A stretch of DNA of 64,000 nucleotides from Oscillospiraceae bacterium (GTDB lineage Bacteria; Bacillota; Clostridia; Oscillospirales; Oscillospiraceae): contig JAFTYM010000037.1 in the NCBI GenBank assembly GCA_017461585.1, forward strand, positions 62,001-126,000, in the 5' to 3' direction. The translations under genes were made by a program, and so were the position numbers. The notes under the pieces are model-generated. The model worked only from the letters and a program-made list of their open reading frames with translations. It was not told the DNA's origin and searched no databases. Position 1 is the stretch's first letter. Each line of letters starts with the position of its first letter. Positions 36,076 through 44,639 of the stretch are shown here, one piece after another.

Positions 36076-38091
36076 ATGGGTTCTAAATTTGAACATGTCT
36101 TCGCCCCCATTACAATCAGAGGCGTTGACTTCAAAAACCGTATCGCACTTGCTCCCCCTTCTCCCAACCTCGCAAGCACAGATGGTCTTGTAACACCTGA
36201 GTTTGTTGATTGGTTCCGTATGTTTGCCCGCGGCGGTGTTGATACACTTTTCGTTGGTAACTGCTCCATCGACATCACAGAATGTAAGGACGAGGCTTTC
36301 CAGCTTGACCTCAGCAACGACAACGGAATTCTTCCCATGTCCAGATATGCTGACATGTGCAAGCAGTATGGCTGCCACGCTTCTTTCGAAATCAACCATA
36401 ACGGTGAGAACACAGCTTTCGAGACTGTTGGACACGCTCCTTTCAGCTCTTCCCCCAACATTTCCTCCACAGAGCTTACACGTGCTAAGAGACTTGGCCG
36501 TGATCCCATCCCCGCTATCGAGATGACACACGAGAAGATCAAGGAAACTGTTGACAAGTATGCTATGGCTGCATGGCGTATGCAGAGAGCAGGTATGGAC
36601 ATCGTTCTTGTTCACGGCGGTCACGGCAACCTGATCTCCCAGTTCACAAGCCCCCTCTACAACCACAGAACAGACGAGTACGGCGGCTCCACAGAGAACC
36701 GTGCACGTTTTGCTGTTGAAGTATGTAAGGCTATCCGTGAGAAGTGCGGCGAGAACTTCGTTATCGAGTTCCGTATCTCCGCAGACGAGATCGCTGAAGA
36801 AGGCATGCACTTCGACGAGACACTTGAGCTCATGGGCTACCTGAAGGATCACGTTGACATCATGCACGTATCCGCCGGTCTCCACAGCGACTTCAACATG
36901 AAGTACTACCGCAACTGGTGCCAGAACTACATGATGGAGCGTGGCTTCAACGTTCATTATGCACGTAAGGTCAAGGAAAGATACCCTGACATGCTGGTTC
37001 GTACAGTTGGTTCTATCACAAGCATCGAGATGGCTGAAGAGATCATCGCAAACGGCTGGGCAGACTTTGTTGCTATGTGCCGTCCCCTTATGGCAGACCC
37101 CGACATGCCCAGAAAGTATGCTGAGGATCGTCCCCTTGACAGACGTCCCTGCTTAAGATGTGACTCCTGCGCAAAGCACCTCATGGTTCCCAAGCCCATC
37201 TTCTGCGCTGTTAACCCCATCTCCGCTCTTACATCCGACCTTAAGGACGGTCTTGTTCCCGTTGCTCCCGTTAAGAAGAAAGTTGCTGTTATCGGCGGCG
37301 GCCCTGCAGGTATCACAGCTATGCAGACACTTCTTGACCGCGGTCACGATGTAACACTTTACGAGAAGACAGACCGCCTCGGCGGTAACGTAATCGGCGC
37401 TGCTGTTGCTCCCTTCAAAATCGACTGTCAGGACTACCTCGCATGGCTCCGCCGTGAGGCAGCAAAGTGTGTTAAGAGAGGCGCAAAGATCATCTTCAAC
37501 ACAGATCCTTCCAAGGAAATGATCGAGGCTGAGGGCTTTGATGGCATCATTATTGCTTGCGGCAGCCGTCCTCTGGTTCCCGGCAAGATCCCCGGAATCC
37601 ACATGCCCCACGTACATTGGGCTCCCGATGCAGAAGCTGACCACTCCAAGGTTGGCGAGAAGATCGTTATCATCGGCGCCGGCGCTGTTGGTCTTGAAGC
37701 TGCTATCGAGTTTAAGGATGAGGGCAAAGAAGTTGCTGTTGTTGAGATGGCTGATCCTCAGACAGCTATCGGCAAGCTCTTCGCAAGCTCCGGTACAAGT
37801 GCTAACGAGTTCCTCAAGATCATCGAGGAGAAGCCCCTCCAGGTTGACTACAATACAAAGCTTGTTGAGATCCGTGAAGACCGCGTAATCTGCGAGAGAA
37901 ACGGCGAGACAGTTGAGTATCCCTGTGATACAGTCCTCCTTGCTATGGGTATGGTTCGCAACTCTGAAAAGGTTGACGAGCTCCGCCGCACAGTTCCCGA
38001 GACAAGCGCACGCATCGTTGGTGACGTTCGCAACGTCGGTACAATCTGCACAGCTGTTAACGAAGCTTTCCAGGCAGCTCTCCACATGTAA
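36076..38091 (+). CDS. NADH:flavin oxidoreductase / 2,4-dienoyl-CoA or 2-enoate reductase family
   Basis: 671 residues. Residues about 1-360 form an Old Yellow Enzyme TIM barrel (APITIRGVDFKNRIALAPP, HGGHGNLISQFTSP, NHRTDEYGGSTENRAR), then a [4Fe-4S] site (CLRCDSCAKHL with a fourth Cys 11 residues on), then a pyridine nucleotide/FAD domain (VAVIGGGPAGITAM, VIIGAGAVGLEAAIEF). Such FMN-FAD-FeS enzymes reduce enoate or dienoyl C=C bonds (FadH, FldZ, BaiCD-like). The substrate is not readable. The spacing C-x2-C-x2-C is one residue shorter than the common C-x2-C-x3-C. Codon bias as strong as in hydCBA indicates high expression; it is monocistronic. Confidence 0.87.
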   Translation: MGSKFEHVFAPITIRGVDFKNRIALAPPSPNLASTDGLVTPEFVDWFRMFARGGVDTLFVGNCSIDITECKDEAFQLDLSNDNGILPMSRYADMCKQYGCHASFEINHNGENTAFETVGHAPFSSSPNISSTELTRAKRLGRDPIPAIEMTHEKIKETVDKYAMAAWRMQRAGMDIVLVHGGHGNLISQFTSPLYNHRTDEYGGSTENRARFAVEVCKAIREKCGENFVIEFRISADEIAEEGMHFDETLELMGYLKDHVDIMHVSAGLHSDFNMKYYRNWCQNYMMERGFNVHYARKVKERYPDMLVRTVGSITSIEMAEEIIANGWADFVAMCRPLMADPDMPRKYAEDRPLDRRPCLRCDSCAKHLMVPKPIFCAVNPISALTSDLKDGLVPVAPVKKKVAVIGGGPAGITAMQTLLDRGHDVTLYEKTDRLGGNVIGAAVAPFKIDCQDYLAWLRREAAKCVKRGAKIIFNTDPSKEMIEAEGFDGIIIACGSRPLVPGKIPGIHMPHVHWAPDAEADHSKVGEKIVIIGAGAVGLEAAIEFKDEGKEVAVVEMADPQTAIGKLFASSGTSANEFLKIIEEKPLQVDYNTKLVEIREDRVICERNGETVEYPCDTVLLAMGMVRNSEKVDELRRTVPETSARIVGDVRNVGTICTAVNEAFQAALHM

Positions 38092-38097
38092 AATATT

Positions 38098-38135
38098 CAA
38101 ATCCCCGAAGAGTAAAATCTCTTCGGGGATTTTTT
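38098..38135 (+). terminator. Intrinsic terminator of the OYE-type gene
   Basis: AAATCCCCGAAGAG / CTCTTCGGGGATTT, six-base loop, T run. Confidence 0.9.
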
Positions 38136-38209
38136 ACAATTATGGCGCTTCACTTCTGTACATATTTCACAATAAATTTGTTTAACATGACAAAAACGCA
38201 TGAATGTGC

Positions 38210-38347
38210 TTGACGACACCTAAAATGTACCTTAAACTGTACTTGTCGGTGATTTTGTCGAGTACTGTTTTAAATAATTAAAGAGTATCCGATTCTTGGA
38301 TTGAGTTTCTGCGAAAAGGCGAGGTTGGTGTGAACCTCGCCTTTTTG
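38210..38347 (+). ncRNA. Candidate small RNA (promoter plus orphan terminator)
   Basis: TTGACG (38210), 17 bases, TAAACT (38233) could start a transcript near 38245, and an intrinsic terminator (AAAGGCGAGGTT / AACCTCGCCTTT, T5) ends at 38347 with no coding frame between. This would give an RNA of about 100 bases. The -10 box is only moderate. Confidence 0.35.
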
Positions 38348-38567
38348 TGCGTTGGTGAGGCACTTGTAGGTGGCGCTTGCCTCTCCCTGCGGGAGCGGTG
38401 GCAAAACCGAAGGTTTTGACAGAGAGGGTGAATGCGCATGCCCTCTCAGTCGTCTTTGACGACAGCTCCCCCAAAGGGGGAGCCAAGTACATAGGCGATT
38501 TGTGAATCGCCCATACAGCACGAACAAGCTATATTACACACTTTTTTCGAAAAAATAAAAAAGTTTT
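38348..38567. repeat. Repeat block left of the phage-like module
   Basis: A full CCCTCAGTC-type repeat (about 38360-38486: CTCTCCCTGCGGGAG, GGCAAAACCGAAGGTTTTGA, CCCTCTCAGTCGTC with GACGACAGC, CCCCCAAAGGGGGAGCC) is followed by a REP palindrome at 38491-38520 (AGGCGATTTGTGAATCGCCC). No att-like core, tRNA or integrase was seen here. Confidence 0.65.
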
Positions 38568-38605
38568 TAAAAAGTTGCACGTTTTCGTGCAACTTTTTCT
38601 TTTTT
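38568..38605 (+). terminator. Terminator-like hairpin in the leader of the phage-like module
   Basis: AAAAAGTTGCAC / GTGCAACTTTTT with six-base loop, followed by CTTTTTT. Only 27 bases separate it from the first gene, with no room for a promoter, so it may work as an attenuator of the module. Confidence 0.6.
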
Positions 38606-38632
38606 GCCGCCATATATGCAAGGAGGTATGAG

Positions 38633-38938
38633 ATGCAAAGAATTTTCAGAAAGAAGGACGTTATCAAACGTCTGGGCGAAATTGCTCTTGGCAGAGCCAA
38701 CGACTCGGTAAAGCTCGCCTTTACAAATCCCGAAAGGCTGGATATAGACAGCCTTGATCTCACCATGCTGTCAGAACTCAGACGCGCGGCAAACGGCAGC
38801 GTTGAGATAAAGCTTATAAACCGTCTTGATGCGCTGAAGATTATGATGGAAGCTCTGCGTGATGAGCCAGGCGGAGAAGCGCTGGAGTTTCTCCAGACGC
38901 TGTGCTCAGCGGAGGCAGGGGACTCAAGTTGCGGATAA
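38633..38938 (+). CDS. Putative phage terminase small subunit
   Basis: 101 residues, mostly helical and charged. The pattern LTMLSELRRAANGSVEIKLINRLDALKIMMEAL resembles the C-terminal part of clostridial TerS proteins, which recognise phage DNA for packaging. Assignment rests mainly on position: it overlaps the terminase large subunit. AAGGAGG precedes ATG by seven bases. A longer DNA-binding N-terminus is absent, so it is short for the family. Confidence 0.55.
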   Translation: MQRIFRKKDVIKRLGEIALGRANDSVKLAFTNPERLDIDSLDLTMLSELRRAANGSVEIKLINRLDALKIMMEALRDEPGGEALEFLQTLCSAEAGDSSCG

Positions 38939-40182
38939 AGAAGATATCCCCGAAGCAGTACAGCGTTCTCACATGGTGGAACGACACTTCAAAGTACAAA
39001 GACTGCAGCGCCATTATATGCGACGGCGCAGTTCGAAGCGGCAAGACCCTTTTTATGGGAATGTCCTTTATCTTCTGGGCGATGACCCGATACACTGGCA
39101 TGCAGTTCGGGCTTTGCGGCAAAACCGTAAATTCCTTGCGGCGAAATGTCGTCTCCGTAATACTGCCGGTTTTAAGGCAGTTCGGTTTTGTCTGCGAGGA
39201 AAGGATCAGCCGCGGAACTTTGACGATAAACTTTGGCGGCAGAGAGAACACGTTTTACTACTTCGGCGGCAGAGATGAGAGCAGCGCGTCCCTTATTCAG
39301 GGAGTCACATTTGCCGGGGCGATGCTGGATGAGGTGGCGCTTATGCCGAGAAGCTTTGTTGAGCAGACCTGCGCGCGATGCTCTGTTGAAGGCAGCAAGC
39401 TCTGGTTTAACTGCAACCCAGAAAGTCCCGAGCATTGGTTTTATAAGGAGTGGATTTTAAAAGCGGAGGAGAAGGGGGCGTATCATCTTCACTTCACCAT
39501 GGCAGATAACCCTGCGTTGTCCAAAAAAATAAGAGCGCGGTATGAGAGCATGTACAGCGGAATTTTCTACAGGCGCTTTGTTTTGGGGCAATGGGTCGTG
39601 GCGGAAGGCAGAGTGTATGACTTTTTTGACCAAAGCTTTGTAAAACCCGTTCCTAATGGCGAATTTGAAAAGTGGTATATCTCCTGCGACTACGGCACCG
39701 TGAACCCTGCATCCTTCGGTTTGTGGGGATTTCTGGACGGTGTGTGGTACAGAACAGACGAGTTTTACTTTGACTCCCGAAAAGAGGGCTACCAGATGAC
39801 TGACGAGGAGTATGCAGATGAGCTGCAGCGCTTAGCTGAGGGAAAAGACATTACTGCTGTGATAATCGACCCGTCGGCTGCCAGCTTTATTGAGGTGCTG
39901 TCGAGGCGAAGGTTTCGTGTAGTCAGAGCGAGAAATGATGTTCTGGGCGGAATAAGAGTGACATCCGACCTTTTAAAATCGGGTGAGCTGGTGATCTGCG
40001 ACACATGCGTAAGCGCATTGCGTGAATTTGATCTCTATATCTGGGATGAAAAGGCTGCGGGCGATACCGTAGTCAAGCGGAATGACCATGCCATGGACGA
40101 CATTCGCTACTTTGCCTACACCGCTGTGAGACGGGAAAACGATGATTTCGCGGTGTTTTCCGTTGAGAGAAGTTTTGCATAA
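38929..40182 (+). CDS. Phage terminase large subunit (PBSX-type)
   Basis: About 417 residues. Walker A GAVRSGKT, Walker B GAMLDEVALM, coupling motif FNCNPESPEHWFY, and the RNase H-like nuclease Asp residues in SCDYGTVNPA, VIIDPSAASF and DDIRYFAYTA are all present, so the motor looks intact. It packages DNA into the procapsid. TTG at 38929 is chosen: GGAGG lies upstream and the family N-terminus (ISPKQYSVL) follows; GTG 38902 is an alternative. It overlaps the small subunit by ten bases. Confidence 0.92.
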   Translation: MRIKKISPKQYSVLTWWNDTSKYKDCSAIICDGAVRSGKTLFMGMSFIFWAMTRYTGMQFGLCGKTVNSLRRNVVSVILPVLRQFGFVCEERISRGTLTINFGGRENTFYYFGGRDESSASLIQGVTFAGAMLDEVALMPRSFVEQTCARCSVEGSKLWFNCNPESPEHWFYKEWILKAEEKGAYHLHFTMADNPALSKKIRARYESMYSGIFYRRFVLGQWVVAEGRVYDFFDQSFVKPVPNGEFEKWYISCDYGTVNPASFGLWGFLDGVWYRTDEFYFDSRKEGYQMTDEEYADELQRLAEGKDITAVIIDPSAASFIEVLSRRRFRVVRARNDVLGGIRVTSDLLKSGELVICDTCVSALREFDLYIWDEKAAGDTVVKRNDHAMDDIRYFAYTAVRRENDDFAVFSVERSFA

Positions 40183-40187
40183 AAGGA

Positions 40188-41327
40188 GTGAGAAAAATCA
40201 GAAAAGAAAAAAGAGAAACCAAGATTCAGGTGCAGATGCGAAACAGGGAAAAGCATCCCTTTGGTGCGCTTTCAGGTTATATTCCCTTAAATAACGGGGA
40301 GATAAGCCTTTACAGGGAAATACGTGAGGCTGTGCCCATTATCGACGCGGCGATTATAAAGATAATCCGCTTAACGGGCGGATTTACAGTTAACTGTCGT
40401 GACAAAAGTGCGGAAAAGGAGCTTTCGGAGTTTCTGCGCACGGTAAACACAGGCAGAGCGCAGAGGGGTATCGACTCGTTTTTAAACGGGTACCTTGACT
40501 CCATGATAACCTGCGGTCGGGGCATCGGTGAGATCGTGCTGAAAAACAGACGTGAGATTGCCGCCGTATTAAACGGCAACCCTGCGGACATTGAGGTAAA
40601 AGAGGGCGCATCGCCCCTTGATTTCAAGATCTGCATTTACAACGGTCTTGAGCTTAAGGAGCTGCCTTATCAGCAGTTTCTGCTGTTTACACCCTATAAC
40701 CCTGAGGCGGACAGCCCTTACGGTGTTTCACTCATGCGCTCAATGCCGTTTTTAACCGACATTCTGATGAAGATTTATAACTCAATCGGAGTCAACTGGG
40801 AGAGGGCGGGAAATGTGCGCTATGCCGTTGTGTATAAGCCCACAGGAGATATCCTTGACAAGGCGTATGCCAAAGAGCGCAGCACGCAGATAGCAGCCGA
40901 GTGGTCAAATGCAATGCAGAGTACCAAAAGCGGCAAGGTCCGTGACTTTGTGGCTGTCGGCGATGTGGATATCCGCGTTATCGGTGCTGACAATCAGGTT
41001 TTGGACAGCGAAGTGCCTGTTCGTCAGATTCTGGAGCAGCTTGTTGCAAGAACGGGAATTCCGCCCTTTATGCTGGGTCTGCATTGGTCTTCAACCGAGC
41101 GCATGTCGGGTCAGCAGGCGGATATACTCACCTCGGAGATTACCGCCATAAGACGAAGTCTTAATCCCGTAATAGAGCGGATCTGTGATATGTGGTTTAA
41201 GCTGCGCTGTGAAAAGCCGGATTACAAGGTGGTCTGGGATGAGATAAACCTGCAGGATGCGGTGGAAGAGGCGAGAGCCGGACTTTACCGCGCGCAGGCA
41301 GAGAAATTAAAAGAAGGTGAAAAATGA
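40188..41327 (+). CDS. Phage portal protein (DUF935/Mu gp29-like)
   Basis: About 379 residues. Features of the DUF935 portal family: YREIREAVPIIDAAIIKIIRL, FLNGYLDSMITCGRGIGEIVLK, GTGIPPFMLGLHWSSTERMSGQQADILTSEI and a C-terminal stretch of long helices. It forms the dodecameric vertex for DNA entry. GTG 40188 overlaps the AAAGGAG ribosome site; ATC at 40197 is better placed, eight bases after it, so the true start is uncertain. The end overlaps the next gene by four bases. Confidence 0.87.
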   Translation: MRKIRKEKRETKIQVQMRNREKHPFGALSGYIPLNNGEISLYREIREAVPIIDAAIIKIIRLTGGFTVNCRDKSAEKELSEFLRTVNTGRAQRGIDSFLNGYLDSMITCGRGIGEIVLKNRREIAAVLNGNPADIEVKEGASPLDFKICIYNGLELKELPYQQFLLFTPYNPEADSPYGVSLMRSMPFLTDILMKIYNSIGVNWERAGNVRYAVVYKPTGDILDKAYAKERSTQIAAEWSNAMQSTKSGKVRDFVAVGDVDIRVIGADNQVLDSEVPVRQILEQLVARTGIPPFMLGLHWSSTERMSGQQADILTSEITAIRRSLNPVIERICDMWFKLRCEKPDYKVVWDEINLQDAVEEARAGLYRAQAEKLKEGEK

Positions 41328-42259
41328 GGATAAGTAAAGAGGCTGTTGCCATGACAGGCGCAGAAGTTACCGAAAAGGAGCTTGCGAAGATTAATGCCTT
41401 TACAGGAAGGGAACTTAGTGCGGACGATGTATTTGTCTTTTCCGTAAAGCTCTGCGACAACGAAATCGACCGTGACGGCGAGTGCTTTTCAGCAGAATGT
41501 CTGAAAACTCTGGCGGAGCTTTTTATGGGCAAGACAGGCATTTCCGACCACTCATGGTCGTCAAGCCGTCAGGTGGCGAGAATTTTCGATACAGAGGTAA
41601 TTGAGGACTACGCAAAGTCCACCTCCTACGGCGATGTCTATACATACATCAAGGCGAGAGCGTACACACTTAAAACTCCTGCCAATGAGGAGTTTATCGC
41701 CCGAATCGAGGGCGGCATCAACAAAGAGGTCAGCGTTGGCTGCGCTGTTTCCCAGTGTTATTGCAGTATCTGCGGAAATCCTTTGGGAGATGAGAGCTGC
41801 GGTCATATCCGCGGACTTACCTACGCAGGCCGCAAGTGCTACGGCATACTTGACGGCGCCACAGACGCTTATGAGTGGTCCTTTGTTGCCGTTCCCGCAC
41901 AGCGTGATGCAGGAGTTATCAAGGGTTTTTATAACGCTGATGCCGCAACTTTGTCGGAATTTGTCGAAAAATGCGGTAAGGCAGAATTTACCCGCGAGTT
42001 TGAGCTTCTTACCAAGCAGGCAGAGGCGGGCAGAAGATATCTTTCTGCCCTGAAAGCCGATGTTGTGCGCCTTGGAGCGCTGACCGAGCTCTGGGATGCT
42101 GAAAGCCTTACGGAGACTGTAAAGCACATGGATGAAAGTGCGCTTTTGTCCCTTAAAAAGTCGCTGGATAAGAAGGCGGACGAAATTTTGCCGCCTGTTA
42201 CACAGCTTGGTGCGTATAAGAAGAATAAAGTTAAGCCGGACGACGACTATATGATCTAA
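41324..42259 (+). CDS. Putative capsid maturation protease with zinc-ribbon insert
   Basis: 311 residues. The N-terminal half has a prohead-protease look: DNEIDRDGECFSAECLKTL, a His in GISDHSW, and a Ser-containing KEVSVGCAV. An insert CYCSICGNPLGDESCGH looks like a zinc ribbon. The C-terminal half (about 220-311) is helical and could be a scaffold. Position between portal and major capsid fits a protease-scaffold fusion. AGGTGAAAA precedes the start. Confidence 0.7.
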   Translation: MRISKEAVAMTGAEVTEKELAKINAFTGRELSADDVFVFSVKLCDNEIDRDGECFSAECLKTLAELFMGKTGISDHSWSSSRQVARIFDTEVIEDYAKSTSYGDVYTYIKARAYTLKTPANEEFIARIEGGINKEVSVGCAVSQCYCSICGNPLGDESCGHIRGLTYAGRKCYGILDGATDAYEWSFVAVPAQRDAGVIKGFYNADAATLSEFVEKCGKAEFTREFELLTKQAEAGRRYLSALKADVVRLGALTELWDAESLTETVKHMDESALLSLKKSLDKKADEILPPVTQLGAYKKNKVKPDDDYMI

Positions 42260-42460
42260 GCGCTTCGCGTTCGAAAAAATACGAGTATTTTTTCGAGAAG
42301 GATTGCAGCCTGCTGCAGCGCACAGCAAGCTGCACGTTTGCAGGCAGAAAAGTGTAAAAACCGCCGCACATGTCGCCGGTTTTTACTAATTTAAATTTAT
42401 TCCGCTATCTGCGGATAGCGGAACTCTATGAGATAACACTATTTTTGGAGGTAATTATAA
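42260..42460 (+). promoter_or_regulatory. Hairpin array in front of the major capsid gene
   Basis: In 200 bases: a 26-base hairpin at 42271-42296 (TCGAAAAAATAC-GA-GTATTTTTTCGA), a GC-rich GCAGCCTGC..GCAGGC fold, a terminator-like TAAAAACCG..CGGTTTTTA (about 42354-42386), and a perfect TTCCGCTATC / GATAGCGGAA stem (42400-42423), then TTGGAGGTAATT before ATG. No clear promoter. The array probably sets capsid expression separately from the packaging genes. Confidence 0.55.
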
Positions 42461-43489
42461 ATGAGCTACAATTTTGAAAATATCCGCCTTGAAAAGGGCA
42501 TGTACAGAGAGACAGGAAAGTCATTCACACAGGTACTGGAAGAGCTTGACCCTTCCGAAAAGTACAAGAACACACCCATGGAGGGCATGGACGCATATCA
42601 GCGCCAGCTCAAGCGCTTCGGCATCCGCGCAAAAGGCGCAAACTCCGACAAGGTTGAGAAGTTTTTCTCCACATCCGAGTCCTCCGTTCTCTTCCCCGAG
42701 TACGTTTCCAGAAGCGTAAAGACAGGCATGGAGGAGGGCAACATCCTGCCCGCCATCACAGCATCTGTAACACGCTTTGACGGCATGGACTACCGCTCTG
42801 TCTATTCTGCCGCAACCGATGACGACAAGAGCCTTAAGGCTGTTGAAGAGGGCGCAGAGATCCCCCAGACAGAGATCCGCGTCTCAGACCACCTTGTAAA
42901 TCTGCACAAGCGCGGCAGAATGCTGGTTGCATCTTACGAAGCTATCCGCTTCCAGCGCCTTGACCTGTTTTCCGTTATGCTCCGTCAGATCGGCAATCAG
43001 ATCATGCGCATGCACCTTGACGACGCCATCGGCGTTATCGTAAACGGTGACGGCAACGACAACGCAGCCGAGAGCTTTAAGATCGGTACAGATATTACAG
43101 GTACTGCGGGTACACTTACATACTCTGCGCTCCTTGAGTTCTGGGCAAAGTTTGACCCCTACAACATGAACACAATCCTCGTCTCACCCGATATTATGCT
43201 CAAAATGCTCTCTCTGCCCGAGTTTCAGAATCCTCTGACAGGTCTCAACTTCCAGGGCACGGGCGAGCTGACAAATCCCCTCGGCGCAAAGCTCATCAAG
43301 ACAACTGCCGCACCCGAGGGCAAGCTTATCGGTCTTGACCGAGGCTACGCTCTTGAGATGATTCAGGGCTCCGATGTTGAGGTTGAGTACGACCGCCTCA
43401 TTGACAGACAGCTTGAGCGCGCAGCCATCACAAGCATATCCGGCTTTGCAAAGCTCTACGACGGCGCTGCAAAGGTTCTGGAGGTTTAA
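42461..43489 (+). CDS. Major capsid protein (HK97 fold)
   Basis: 342 residues. An N-terminal helical delta-like segment (residues 1-75), then the HK97-type shell: SSVLFPEYVSRSVKTGMEEG, DYRSVYSAATDDDKSLKAVEEGAEIPQTEI, a P-domain/E-loop region, and DRGYALEMIQGSDVEVEYDRLIDRQLERAAITSISGFAKLY at the end. It forms the icosahedral head. Codon use is host-like and strongly biased (for example CGC, CTC, GAG), more than in the neighbouring genes, suggesting high expression and long residence in this genome. Confidence 0.88.
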   Translation: MSYNFENIRLEKGMYRETGKSFTQVLEELDPSEKYKNTPMEGMDAYQRQLKRFGIRAKGANSDKVEKFFSTSESSVLFPEYVSRSVKTGMEEGNILPAITASVTRFDGMDYRSVYSAATDDDKSLKAVEEGAEIPQTEIRVSDHLVNLHKRGRMLVASYEAIRFQRLDLFSVMLRQIGNQIMRMHLDDAIGVIVNGDGNDNAAESFKIGTDITGTAGTLTYSALLEFWAKFDPYNMNTILVSPDIMLKMLSLPEFQNPLTGLNFQGTGELTNPLGAKLIKTTAAPEGKLIGLDRGYALEMIQGSDVEVEYDRLIDRQLERAAITSISGFAKLYDGAAKVLEV

Positions 43490-43492
43490 GCC

Positions 43493-43828
43493 ATGTTTGC
43501 GGAAGAGATTTATTCCGCGGCTTCTGAGATATGCAAAGAGGAGTCCGACATTCTCGGACTCCTCTGCAAGGCTGCGGAGGATGAGCTTATGCGTCGCCTT
43601 AAAGAGGATGTGGATGTAAACAGCATCAAGGCCATATTTATAACTGCCGCTGCAATGATAGCCTGCAGTATGTACGAGACTTACGGCGGAGTTAAGTCAT
43701 GGAGTGCGGGACAGGTGTCCGTTACCGAGGTGAGTGCGATTTCCGACCTTCGGGCACGGGCGGAGATCCTTATGGCAGGTTATATCGACGCAGGCTCTGG
43801 ATTTGACTTTGTGGGGGTGGAAGGATGA
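43493..43828 (+). CDS. Putative head-tail connector (gp6/YqbG-like)
   Basis: 111 residues, largely helical. Position immediately after the major capsid gene and size fit the head-completion adaptor class. Three bases separate it from the capsid gene; it overlaps the next gene by four. Confidence 0.55.
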   Translation: MFAEEIYSAASEICKEESDILGLLCKAAEDELMRRLKEDVDVNSIKAIFITAAAMIACSMYETYGGVKSWSAGQVSVTEVSAISDLRARAEILMAGYIDAGSGFDFVGVEG

Positions 43829-44139
43829 ACACCTTTTGTCGGATTTTGTCGAAATACGGCGAAAACACAAAGATTTCCTACGCAGGCTATGAGACTTGTG
43901 CAAAGACCTTTATCCAGCCGAAGGTGAGCAGCGAAAACATCCGCCATACGAGACTTGGCAAGGTTAATGACGGGGATTATTACTGGTTTGCCCCGGGAAA
44001 TGTGCTTCTGGACTTTGAGCAGAACATCACCGTCGCAACTTCTGACGGTGTGTATGACCTTATAACTGCGGAAAAATACCGCGTTTACGGAGTGGACTCC
44101 CATTGGGAGGGCATCCTCAAAAGGAGGTACCCGGCTTGA
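43825..44139 (+). CDS. Putative head-closure protein
   Basis: 104 residues, beta-rich (NDGDYYWFAPGNVLLDFEQNITV). Its position between the connector-like and tail-terminator-like genes suggests a head-tail joining protein (gp16-like). No clear motif. The ATG overlaps the previous stop codon. Confidence 0.5.
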   Translation: MNTFCRILSKYGENTKISYAGYETCAKTFIQPKVSSENIRHTRLGKVNDGDYYWFAPGNVLLDFEQNITVATSDGVYDLITAEKYRVYGVDSHWEGILKRRYPA

Positions 44140-44639
44140 GCATTGAATATGACAGCATTGTCGCCGCCGTTGCGGGATTTTTGGGAAATTACACGGACAT
44201 TACCGTAAAAGCCTACCCCTTCGGCAAGATGCAGGAATTTAAAACCCCTGTTGTGGCTGTGACCATTGAAGAGGCTGAGAGCACATCCTCGGGCGCGGCA
44301 AACTATCTCGGGATTTTCAGCGATGCGGAGACAGGGGACAGGGAGCTGTACGGCAGATATCTGGAGGTCACTTTGGGACTGCATATATACTCTCCAGACT
44401 CCTCTGAGTTTGGCGCGGATGCCTGCCAGAAGGTTTTCAGCAGGATAGTTTCCGCATTTTTCGAGAGCACACTTCCCATAAAGGTGAAGAGCATCGGCTG
44501 CGGAAAAACAGAATTTGACGATGTCACGCGAACATACCGCTGTGAGGTCACGGCAAAGTGCCGCTGCTTTATGACGGCTGAGATACGCGAGGACGGAGAG
44601 TTTACAGACTATATTCTTAAGGGAGTGATGATAAAATGA
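44136..44639 (+). CDS. Putative tail-terminator/neck protein
   Basis: 167 residues; mixed alpha/beta with YLEVTLGLHIYSPDSSEFGADACQKVFSRI, reminiscent of tail terminator proteins. TTG start at 44136 lies seven bases after AAGGAGGT and overlaps the preceding stop. It overlaps the sheath gene by four bases. Confidence 0.55.
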   Translation: MSIEYDSIVAAVAGFLGNYTDITVKAYPFGKMQEFKTPVVAVTIEEAESTSSGAANYLGIFSDAETGDRELYGRYLEVTLGLHIYSPDSSEFGADACQKVFSRIVSAFFESTLPIKVKSIGCGKTEFDDVTRTYRCEVTAKCRCFMTAEIREDGEFTDYILKGVMIK

